From the NCBI GenBank assembly GCA_903959665.1, contig CAJBXY010000240.1:1-5498 (forward strand): 5,498 nucleotides of DNA, given 5' to 3'. The DNA comes from an uncultured Solirubrobacterales bacterium (lineage in GTDB: Bacteria; Actinomycetota; Thermoleophilia; Solirubrobacterales; Solirubrobacteraceae). The stretch's first letter is position 1. Each line of letters opens with the position of its first letter. Both the position numbers and the translations under genes were made by a program. The notes under the pieces were generated by a model. That model was not told the origin of the DNA. It searched no databases and saw only the letters and a program-made list of their open reading frames with translations. This document shows, piece after piece, positions 1-5,498 of this stretch.

Positions 1-688
1 AGCGCTCTTTAAGAAGAACATGATCCGCCGCACAATCTTCACCGCTGTGCCGTGGTTCCTGATGGACATCGCGACCTACGGCGTCGGCATCTTCACGCCA
101 ACGTTGCTGGCGGCGATCGCCGTCAAGGGCGCAAACACCAACTTCCTGACCGACGACATCACGGCAACGGCAGGGACGGCGATCCTCGACGTCTTTCTGC
201 CGCTGGGCTTCCTGACAGCGATTTTGCTCGTCGATCGCGTTGGCCGTGTACCGCTCCAGATGGCAGGTTTCGCGATGATGACGATCGCACTTGTGATCCT
301 CGCTGTCGGCGAAGGCCTCAGCGGCGGCCCCGAGGCTCACCTGCCGCTCGTGCTGGTCGGCTTTGCGATCTTCAACTTCTTCATGAACGCCGGCCCCAAC
401 TCGACCACTTACGCTCTCCCGGCCGAGGTCTTCCCCTCCGAGATTCGAGCCGCAGGCCACGGCTTCGCTGCCGCCTGCGCAAAGCTTGGCGCCGCGGTTG
501 GCGTCTTCCTATTTCCGATCCTGCTCGATTCGATCGGCACCAGCGCGCTGCTCTACTGCGTCGCCGGCACGACCTTGCTAGCGCTGGTCATCACGCGCGT
601 CTTCAGGGTTGAAACGATGGGCAAGTCGTTCGACGAGATCTCCGGCCGCAAGCTGCAAGAGCTCTCCCCGCGCCCGTCGCCGCCTTGA
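1..688 (+). CDS. MFS transporter, Pho84-like phosphate:H+ symporter type (C-terminal half, 5' end outside window)
   Basis: The frame is open from base 2 to the TGA at 686-688, so the gene starts upstream. About 228 codons are visible, roughly the second six-helix bundle of a 12-TM permease of the inner membrane. Numbering from the Met at base 20, TM7 carries W12, D16 and Y20 (bases 53-79). This spacing matches the Trp-Asp-Tyr phosphate ligands described for the fungal transporter PiPT. GPNSTTY (N127, bases 398-400) matches the Asn ligand region. DRVGRVPLQ (72-80) is the loop 8-9 MFS motif, PAEVFPSEIRAAGHG (134-148) is the loop 10-11 signature, and VETMGKSFDEIS near the end is the PETKG-like C-terminus of the sugar and phosphate porters. 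MFS membership is clear. Phosphate as substrate is inferred from these residues; a sugar or organic acid porter is the alternative. The internal Met at base 20 is not the true start. Confidence 0.88.
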   Translation, partial: ALFKKNMIRRTIFTAVPWFLMDIATYGVGIFTPTLLAAIAVKGANTNFLTDDITATAGTAILDVFLPLGFLTAILLVDRVGRVPLQMAGFAMMTIALVILAVGEGLSGGPEAHLPLVLVGFAIFNFFMNAGPNSTTYALPAEVFPSEIRAAGHGFAAACAKLGAAVGVFLFPILLDSIGTSALLYCVAGTTLLALVITRVFRVETMGKSFDEISGRKLQELSPRPSPP

Positions 689-733
689 TCCCCGGCTCGA
701 TCGCCCGCGCCGTGGCCTGCGCCCTGAAGTAAG

Positions 734-806
734 TACCGCCAAGGGGATTCGAACCCCTGTTTCCGCCGTGAGAGGGCGGCGTCCTAGTCCCCTGGACGAT
801 GGCGGC
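734..806 (-). tRNA. tRNA-Glu (anticodon CUC)
   Basis: The reverse strand folds as a complete 73-nt cloverleaf. The 7-bp acceptor stem GCCGCCA/TGGCGGT has one terminal G-U pair and an A discriminator. The D stem is GTCC/GGAC. The anticodon stem CCGCC/GGCGG encloses the loop CTCTCAC, giving anticodon CTC at bases 770-772. The T arm is AGGGG-TTCGAAT-CCCCT. The bases after the discriminator read CTT, so the CCA end is not encoded. The gene converges on the upstream transporter and diverges from the tRNA-Leu gene. Confidence 0.96.
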
Positions 807-812
807 TTGCGA

Positions 813-849
813 GGCGCAGAATAGCAATCCGCGCGGTGCTATTGTCGCC
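813..849. promoter_or_regulatory. Shared divergent promoter region with inverted repeat between the two tRNA genes
   Basis: The 52-base gap between the tRNA genes contains the perfect 7-bp inverted repeat AATAGCA (820-826) / TGCTATT (837-843) around a 10-base GC-rich centre. It is flanked by a second matching pair, GGCG (813-816) / CGCC (846-849). Each arm holds a -10-like hexamer pointing outward: TATTCT on the minus strand (823-818), 11 bases before tRNA-Glu, and TATTGT on the plus strand (840-845), 13 bases before tRNA-Leu. A weak -35-like GCGACA on the minus strand (848-843, spacer 19) overlaps the plus -10. No good plus-strand -35 is visible. Promoter function is inferred from position and these weak matches; the repeat itself is seen directly. 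Confidence 0.45.
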
Positions 850-858
850 GTCAGCTAC

Positions 859-942
859 GCGGATGTGGCGGAATTGGTAGACGCGCACGGTTCAGGTCCG
901 TGTGGAGGAAACTCTGTGGAGGTTCGAGTCCTCTCATCCGCA
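859..942 (+). tRNA. tRNA-Leu (anticodon CAG)
   Basis: This is a class II cloverleaf of 84 nt with a long variable arm, as expected for tRNA-Leu. The acceptor stem GCGGATG pairs perfectly with CATCCGC (935-941), with A942 as discriminator. The anticodon stem CACGG/CCGTG encloses TTCAGGT, giving anticodon CAG at 893-895. The T loop is TTCGAGT. The bases after A942 are TCC, so CCA is added post-transcriptionally. The downstream protein gene begins only 23 bases later with no room for an independent promoter outside the tRNA, so read-through from the tRNA promoter is plausible. Confidence 0.96.
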
Positions 943-965
943 TCCAACCAAGTTAGGCTCCGTCA

Positions 966-2147
966 GTGAAGACTCTCGTGATTTCAGATGGTGGAGCACT
1001 CGCCAACGAGACGGTCAAGGAGCTGCGCGCCGATGGAAGCGAGCCGCTCGTGCTGCGCGACCCCAACGACAAGGCAATCCAGCGCGCCTTGGAGACGCCA
1101 GTCGAGCGGGTTGCCGTAGTTGCGCGTGATGACATTGTCGCGCTGCGCCTGGCGCTCGTCGTTGAGCACTTCAGGCCAGGGGTTGAACTCGTCGTCACGG
1201 TCTTCGACCGCACTATCGCCGGCGAGTTACAGCGCTCCGTTCCGCGCTGCCGCGTCGTTTCGTTGGCCGACATTGTCGCGCCGTCGCTGGCAGCGCCCTG
1301 CATCGCGGCCGCGCCCCCGAAGCGAGTCGGCCTCGATCTATTCGGTCAGCTCGGAGGGATGCTCAACCCAACCTACGCTGGAGCCCGCATCTTGATCGCG
1401 GGCCTTTCTGGCCTTCTGAGCGTCTTTCTGCTCGACGCTGTTTTGCTCGCTGCCGTTTTGAAACTGACGCCGGTCGACGCAATCTATGGCGCCGCGCGCA
1501 CACTCACAACGGTCGCCGCCGAGCCGGAAGTCTCGAGCGGCCCGGCCTGGTTGAAGCTCTTTTCAGCGCTGACAATGCTGCTGACTATTGCCTTCGCGGC
1601 AATGTTCACGGCCGGCCTTGTGCAGCGGCTAATCGACCCGCGACTGACAACGATCATTGGCCGGCGCTCTATTCCGATGCATGGCCACGTGATCGTGATC
1701 GGCCTCGGACAGGTAGGTCTGCGACTCTGTTCGCTGCTGCGTGACAGTGGCATCGCAGCGGTTGCGGTCGAGGTCGCTGAAGACGCGCCCAACGTCAGGC
1801 TGGCTCGCGGCTACGGAATACCTGTCGTGATTGGCCATGGCGAGGATCGCGAAATCCTCAGGCGAGTCCACGTCGACCGCGCGCGCGCGCTTGCCGCCGT
1901 AACCTCCAGTGACCTAACGAATGTTGAGGTCGCTGTGGCCGCTCGCGCTGCGCGCGACTCACTCGAGATTGTTGTGCGCGTACGCGAAGGCGACGTTGCC
2001 GAAGAGACGCAAACGTTAGTCGGACTCGGCCATATGAGAGACATCGACCAGTTCGCCGGCGTCTCGCTAGCAGGATTGCTCAATTCCGCATCACCGTTGG
2101 CGCCGAAACCGTCGCCCGCTGCTGGCTTGGGCAGTACTATTGCGTAA
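966..2147 (+). CDS. RCK-2TM-RCK potassium-channel-like membrane protein with degenerate selectivity filter
   Basis: The protein has 393 residues. Residues 1-112 resemble a TrkA-N (RCK) domain with a degenerate nucleotide loop; VTVFDRTIAGELQR and CRVVSLADIVAP are typical of its second half. TM1 spans about 139-165 and TM2 about 196-222. A second RCK/TrkA-N domain (239-340) has a proper Rossmann motif, GLGQVG (246-251), with acidic E269 ending strand 2, so NAD(H) or a nucleotide probably binds here. Between the helices, DAIYGAARTLTTVAAEP occupies the pore-helix and filter position, but TTVAAEP (181-187) replaces the K+ filter TTVGYGD. Ordinary K+ conduction is therefore doubtful. Related actinobacterial proteins of this layout tend to be longer, and no RCK-C domain is evident after residue 340. 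The start is GTG at 966: an in-frame TAG at 954-956 excludes anything longer, and GTG 978 is the only close alternative. No clear Shine-Dalgarno is seen. The stop overlaps the next start by one base. Confidence 0.85.
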   Translation: MKTLVISDGGALANETVKELRADGSEPLVLRDPNDKAIQRALETPVERVAVVARDDIVALRLALVVEHFRPGVELVVTVFDRTIAGELQRSVPRCRVVSLADIVAPSLAAPCIAAAPPKRVGLDLFGQLGGMLNPTYAGARILIAGLSGLLSVFLLDAVLLAAVLKLTPVDAIYGAARTLTTVAAEPEVSSGPAWLKLFSALTMLLTIAFAAMFTAGLVQRLIDPRLTTIIGRRSIPMHGHVIVIGLGQVGLRLCSLLRDSGIAAVAVEVAEDAPNVRLARGYGIPVVIGHGEDREILRRVHVDRARALAAVTSSDLTNVEVAVAARAARDSLEIVVRVREGDVAEETQTLVGLGHMRDIDQFAGVSLAGLLNSASPLAPKPSPAAGLGSTIA

Positions 2148-3661
2148 TGAGAGAGGTGCGTCGTTCGCGTGGTCTACTAGTTCTTCCCGCCCTAATCGTT
2201 GCGATTGCTGCCGCGATCCCCGCCGCGGCGGGCGCTCAAGCCACGGCAACGCCGCCGAAGGTCGTCAAGCCCGAGCTTCCGGCCGGCACAATTACTAAGA
2301 CCTACAAGGTGCCTCTCTCGATCAAGTCGGGGCAGAACCTCAACCTTTACGATTACATCAAGGCCGACCAGCGCCCAAGTGAAGAGGGCTGGATCATCGG
2401 CTTCAAGCCGGATCTCAAGCTCGCCGACGGCAGCACGCCGCCGGTTGATCAGATCCACCTCCACCACCTCGTGATGCTGCTCAACTCCGACATCGTCGTC
2501 GCCTCCGGTGAAGAGAAAACGCGGGTTACGTTGCCGAATGGCTTTGGCTATCGCTACAAGCCAACCGACCGCTTGATGCTCAACCATATGATTCACAACC
2601 TGACCGCCACGCCGGAGAAGGTGATCTTCGAGTACACGGTCGATTTCCTGCCCGCGTCGGCTCCGGCCGCCGCCAAAATGATGGGCGTAAGAACGCAGTT
2701 CGTCGACGTTGAGGGCGGCAAGCGTTACCCGGTCTTCGACGTCAAGCGCAATGCCGGCACGAACGGGCGCTACACCTATCCGGCCCAGGCGTCAGCGAGC
2801 CTCGCGCCGCGCAACAGGGTCCCCATTCAGCACGACGGCACGCTCGTCGCGACCGCCGGCCACCTTCACCCCGGCGGCCTCTACACCGACCTTTTCGTGA
2901 CGCGCGGCGACAAGACGGTGAAGATCTTCCGCTCCAACGCCTATTACTACGGTGCCGCCAAGCTGGCGTCATGGAACGTGTCGATGGGTGCTGCCAGTCC
3001 GGACTGGCGCGTCGCCGTCAAGAAGGGCGACATCCTCAGCGTTCAGGTCACCTACGACACGACGAAGGCAGCCTGGTACGAATCGATGGGAATCTCCCCC
3101 GCCTCGCTGACCAACTCACCTGCCGGCGGCGTCGATCCCTTTGATCCGGCGCAGTACGCCCAACTTGACCAGCGTGAAGTCCTGACCCATGGCGAGCTGA
3201 AAGAAAACCGCGACTACGGTGGCCGCAAGACTCAGGGCTACGCCGACGCGCGCAAGCTCGCCGACGGCCCGACGCTCGCTCAAGTGGCAATCAAGGACTT
3301 CGTCTACAAGCAAGGCGACCTGACGATGCCCGGCAAGAAGGGGCTACCGCCGCTGGTCGCGCCAGGCAAGGCGATCAAGTTTGTAAACCAAGATCCGCTA
3401 AGGGAGATCTTCCACACGATCACGCCATGTAAGGGTGCTTGCGACCTCAGCACCGGGATCAGCTACCCGCTCGCCGACAGCGCTCAGGTTGACTCCGGCG
3501 AGCTTGGCTTTGGGCCGGTAGGCGTGACCGCGGCAGCCAACCGAGCTACGTGGTCCACTCCGACCTACCTCAAGCCCGGCACCTACAGCTACTTCTGCCG
3601 AATCCACCCCTTCATGCGCGGCGCCTGGCGCGTCAAGAAGCCCAAAGCAACTCAGCGCTGA
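2147..3661 (+). CDS. Secreted copper protein: PHM/DBH-like (SURNod19-like) domain fused to amicyanin-like cupredoxin
   Basis: The protein has 504 residues. Residues 1-30 form a Sec-type signal peptide (RRSR, a hydrophobic core, then AAAGA before Q31), so it acts outside the membrane. Residues 45-320 recall the two-copper fold of peptidylglycine and dopamine monooxygenases. HLHHLVMLL (H104, H106, H107) resembles the HHM motif, LNHMIHNLT (H147/H150) fits the third CuH ligand, GHLHPG (H239, H241) fits the HxH of CuM, and KKGDILSVQVTYDT followed by YESMG (M314) fits the region holding the Met ligand. Residues 375-497 form a cupredoxin. Its type 1 ligands are H423 (IFHTIT), C484, H487 and M490 in FCRIHPFMRG, with the C-x2-H-x2-M spacing of amicyanin. 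The only other cysteines, C428 and C432 (CKGAC), may form a disulfide. The ATG shares its A with the upstream TAA stop, which suggests translational coupling. The cupredoxin call is strong; the monooxygenase-like fold is inferred from motif order, and enzyme activity and substrate are unknown. The plant-named SURNod19 family is a possible database label. Confidence 0.8.
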   Translation: MREVRRSRGLLVLPALIVAIAAAIPAAAGAQATATPPKVVKPELPAGTITKTYKVPLSIKSGQNLNLYDYIKADQRPSEEGWIIGFKPDLKLADGSTPPVDQIHLHHLVMLLNSDIVVASGEEKTRVTLPNGFGYRYKPTDRLMLNHMIHNLTATPEKVIFEYTVDFLPASAPAAAKMMGVRTQFVDVEGGKRYPVFDVKRNAGTNGRYTYPAQASASLAPRNRVPIQHDGTLVATAGHLHPGGLYTDLFVTRGDKTVKIFRSNAYYYGAAKLASWNVSMGAASPDWRVAVKKGDILSVQVTYDTTKAAWYESMGISPASLTNSPAGGVDPFDPAQYAQLDQREVLTHGELKENRDYGGRKTQGYADARKLADGPTLAQVAIKDFVYKQGDLTMPGKKGLPPLVAPGKAIKFVNQDPLREIFHTITPCKGACDLSTGISYPLADSAQVDSGELGFGPVGVTAAANRATWSTPTYLKPGTYSYFCRIHPFMRGAWRVKKPKATQR

Positions 3662-3672
3662 CAGAGCACACC

Positions 3673-3706
3673 GCCATTGGCCTAGCCGGTAGCATCGGCC
3701 GATGGC
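3673..3706 (+). promoter_or_regulatory. Hairpin covering the acs start codon
   Basis: GCCATTGGCC (3673-3682) pairs with GGCCGATGGC (3697-3706) over 10 bp with one G-U pair, closing a 14-base loop. The right arm contains the ATG of the acetyl-CoA synthetase gene at 3702-3704. CATCGGCCGATG (3693-3704) is in addition a perfect 12-bp DNA palindrome ending on the same start codon. No T run follows, so a classical intrinsic terminator is unlikely. The pairing is seen directly. A role in blocking translation start, or as a protein-binding operator, is inference. Confidence 0.4.
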
Positions 3707-5498
3707 ACCTGACAGCGATGCGCTAGGACTTGAACAGCGGCTCGAAACGCTGCTCGAACAGGAACGCTTCACGCCGCCGGAGGGTTTCGTCGCAGCGGCC
3801 ACTCTGACCGATCCGGCGATCTACTCCGAGGCCGCAGCAGACTCCCCCGCCTGGTGGGGCGAGCGCGCGCGCGAGCTCGACTGGTTTGAGCCGTTCACGA
3901 AAACGCTTGACGACACGGCCGCTCCTTTCTACAAGTGGTTTGAGGACGGCAAGCTAAACGCCTCCTACAACTGCCTCGACCGCCACGTCGAGGCCGGCTT
4001 GGGGGATCGCGTCGCCTACCACTGGTTTGGCGAGGAGGGCGAGCAGCGCGAGATCACCTACGCGCAGCTCCTTGCCGACGTACAGCGAACCGCCAACGCG
4101 CTGAAGGCGCGCGGCATTGGCGCCGGCGACGTCGTTGGCATCTACCTGCCGATGATCCCTGAGGTCGTAGTCGCGATGCTCGCCTGCGCGCGAATCGGCG
4201 CGCCACACAACGTCGTCTTCGGAGGGTTTGCGCCTGAATCGGTGCGCGAGCGAATGGAGGTTTCCAGCGCCAAGGCACTGTTCGTTCCCGACGGCGCGCG
4301 GCGCAAGGGCAAGACAGCGCCGATCAAGGCTGAGGTCGACGCAGCGATGGGCGAGCTTGTCGAGCTTGAGACAATCTTCGTCGTCCGTAACACGGGGATC
4401 GACACGCCGATGACGGAAGGGCGTGACGTTTGGCTCGACGAGATCTGCGCCGAGGTTGAGGCCGAATGCCCGGCCGAGCCGCTTGGCGCCGAGCACCCAC
4501 TCTTCATCCTCTACTCCTCCGGCTCGACGGCCAAACCGAAGGGGATTCTCCACACCACCGGCGGCTACATGACCGGCGTCACTTGGACCTTCAAAGCCGT
4601 CTTCGACATCAAGCCCGAGAGCGACGTCTGGTTCTGTTCAGCAGACGTCGGCTGGATTACCGGCCACTCCTACATCGTCTACGGGCCGCTCGCCAATGCT
4701 GCGACGAGCGTGATGTACGAAGGCGCGCCCGACTACCCACACAAGGGGATCTGGTGGGAGCTAATTGAGCGCTCGAAGACGACGATCTTCTACACGGCGC
4801 CTACCGCAATCCGCGCCTGCATGAAGTGGGGCGCCGAGTTCCCAGCCAAGTTCGACCTCTCGTCGCTGCGTCTGCTGGGAACTGTTGGCGAGCCGATCAA
4901 CCCAAAGGCTTGGCTTTGGTACTGGGAGGTAATCGGCGGCGGCCGCTGCCCGATCGTCGACACGTGGTGGCAGACGGAGACCGGCCACATCATGATCAGC
5001 CCGCTCCCGGCGATCACGACGACGAAGCCCGGTTCGGCCACTCAGGCGATTCCCGGGATCGAAGCGAAGGTGCTCGATGCCGATGGAGCGCCGATTGCGC
5101 CGGGCGGCCCACAAGGCCTGCTGGCGTTGACGAAGCCTTGGCCGGGAATGCTGCGCACGCTCTACGGCGACGATGATCGCTACGTCGAGACCTACTGGAA
5201 GCGCTTTGGCGCCGAGACCTACTTCGTCGGTGACGCCTCACGCTGCGATGACGACGAGTGCTTCTGGGTGATCGGCCGCGTCGATGACGTGATCAACGTC
5301 TCCGGCCACAGGCTCTCAACGGCGGAGGTTGAATCGGCGATCGTGGCTCATCACGCCGTCGCGGAAGCCGCCGTCGTGGCTGAGAACGATGAGCTGACCG
5401 GCCAAGCGATCGTTGCCTTCGTAACGCTCGAAGGCAACTACGAGGGCGACGAAACGATGGAAGCTGAAATTCGCGAACACGTCGCCACGCAGATCGGC
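3702..5498 (+). CDS. acs: Acetyl-CoA synthetase, AMP-forming (3' end outside window)
   Basis: This cytosolic enzyme activates acetate to acetyl-AMP and then to acetyl-CoA. The frame stays open to the window edge with 599 codons, against about 650 for the family, so only the end of the C-terminal domain is missing, including the expected catalytic and acetylated Lys motif. The N-terminal Acs region has the usual WW-containing stretch (AWWGERARELDWFEPF). The ATP loop is YSSGSTAKPKG (271-281) with Ala277 where many homologues have Gly. GWITGHSY, LLGTVGEPINP and DTWWQTETG (W422, W423) line the active site; the Trp that limits the pocket to acetate is kept. GRVDDVINVSGHR (525-537) is the hinge and A8 motif. 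ATG 3702 is the first possible start after an in-frame TAG at 3690-3692. No good Shine-Dalgarno is visible, and the start codon lies in a hairpin stem. It begins 40 bases after the copper protein, on the same strand, so co-transcription is possible but not shown. Confidence 0.96.
   Translation, partial: MAPDSDALGLEQRLETLLEQERFTPPEGFVAAATLTDPAIYSEAAADSPAWWGERARELDWFEPFTKTLDDTAAPFYKWFEDGKLNASYNCLDRHVEAGLGDRVAYHWFGEEGEQREITYAQLLADVQRTANALKARGIGAGDVVGIYLPMIPEVVVAMLACARIGAPHNVVFGGFAPESVRERMEVSSAKALFVPDGARRKGKTAPIKAEVDAAMGELVELETIFVVRNTGIDTPMTEGRDVWLDEICAEVEAECPAEPLGAEHPLFILYSSGSTAKPKGILHTTGGYMTGVTWTFKAVFDIKPESDVWFCSADVGWITGHSYIVYGPLANAATSVMYEGAPDYPHKGIWWELIERSKTTIFYTAPTAIRACMKWGAEFPAKFDLSSLRLLGTVGEPINPKAWLWYWEVIGGGRCPIVDTWWQTETGHIMISPLPAITTTKPGSATQAIPGIEAKVLDADGAPIAPGGPQGLLALTKPWPGMLRTLYGDDDRYVETYWKRFGAETYFVGDASRCDDDECFWVIGRVDDVINVSGHRLSTAEVESAIVAHHAVAEAAVVAENDELTGQAIVAFVTLEGNYEGDETMEAEIREHVATQIG

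Noticed and set aside
689..733. Possible bidirectional terminator between the transporter and tRNA-Glu
   Set aside because: The stretch is GC-rich, but I found no stable inverted repeat followed by a T run on either strand.
603..827. Small open frames on both strands over the tRNA-Glu gene
   Set aside because: They read through a clear tRNA and the C-terminus of the transporter, so they are not credible genes.
1878..1890. Alternating CG run that might suggest Z-DNA
   Set aside because: It encodes Arg-Ala-Arg-Ala in the RCK domain and is explained by codon choice; a similar run in acs has the same cause.
2192..2596. 134-codon minus-strand open frame
   Set aside because: It is antisense to the signal peptide and PHM-like domain of the copper protein, with no recognisable motif; judged a shadow.
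3398..3802. 134-codon minus-strand open frame crossing the gap before acs
   Set aside because: It is antisense to the cupredoxin end and the acs start, both well supported, and shows no protein features.
4530..4532. Ala in place of Gly in the acetyl-CoA synthetase ATP loop
   Set aside because: STAKPKG variants occur in functional members of this enzyme superfamily, and the rest of the active site is intact, so this is not evidence of altered function.
3954..4553. 199-codon open frame on the minus strand
   Set aside because: It lies wholly inside acs, whose protein matches its family throughout; the reverse frame is a high-GC codon-bias shadow with no recognisable domain.

Overview
The window looks like chromosomal DNA from a high-GC bacterium. 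It carries bacterial-type tRNA genes without encoded CCA ends, a GTG start, tightly packed genes and long same-strand coding stretches. Two proteins point loosely to Actinomycetota, possibly Thermoleophilia: the RCK-2TM-RCK protein and the secreted copper protein with an amicyanin-like tail. That placement is an impression from family resemblance, not a computed result. There is no sign of a mobile element, CRISPR array or phage gene.

Layout from left to right. Positions 1-688 hold the C-terminal half of a major facilitator transporter of the Pho84-like phosphate type, cut by the left edge. Positions 689-733 are a short gap with no convincing terminator. Next come two divergent tRNA genes: tRNA-Glu(CUC) at 734-806 on the minus strand and tRNA-Leu(CAG) at 859-942 on the plus strand. 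They share a 52-base promoter region built around an inverted repeat. Only 23 bases after tRNA-Leu, a GTG-started gene (966-2147) encodes a two-TM, RCK-flanked channel-like protein whose pore filter is not the K+ signature. Its TAA stop overlaps by one base the ATG of a secreted 504-residue protein (2147-3661). That protein combines a domain resembling the peptidylglycine/dopamine monooxygenase copper fold with an amicyanin-like type 1 copper domain. After a 40-base gap containing a hairpin that covers the next start codon, an acetyl-CoA synthetase gene (3702 to beyond 5498) runs off the right edge with 599 codons visible.

The pair 966-3661 is the most interesting part: a membrane protein with nucleotide-sensing domains and a degenerate pore, apparently translationally coupled to an exported copper protein with possible built-in electron transfer. 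The transporter, tRNAs and acetyl-CoA synthetase look like ordinary housekeeping neighbours. No single pathway links all genes here.
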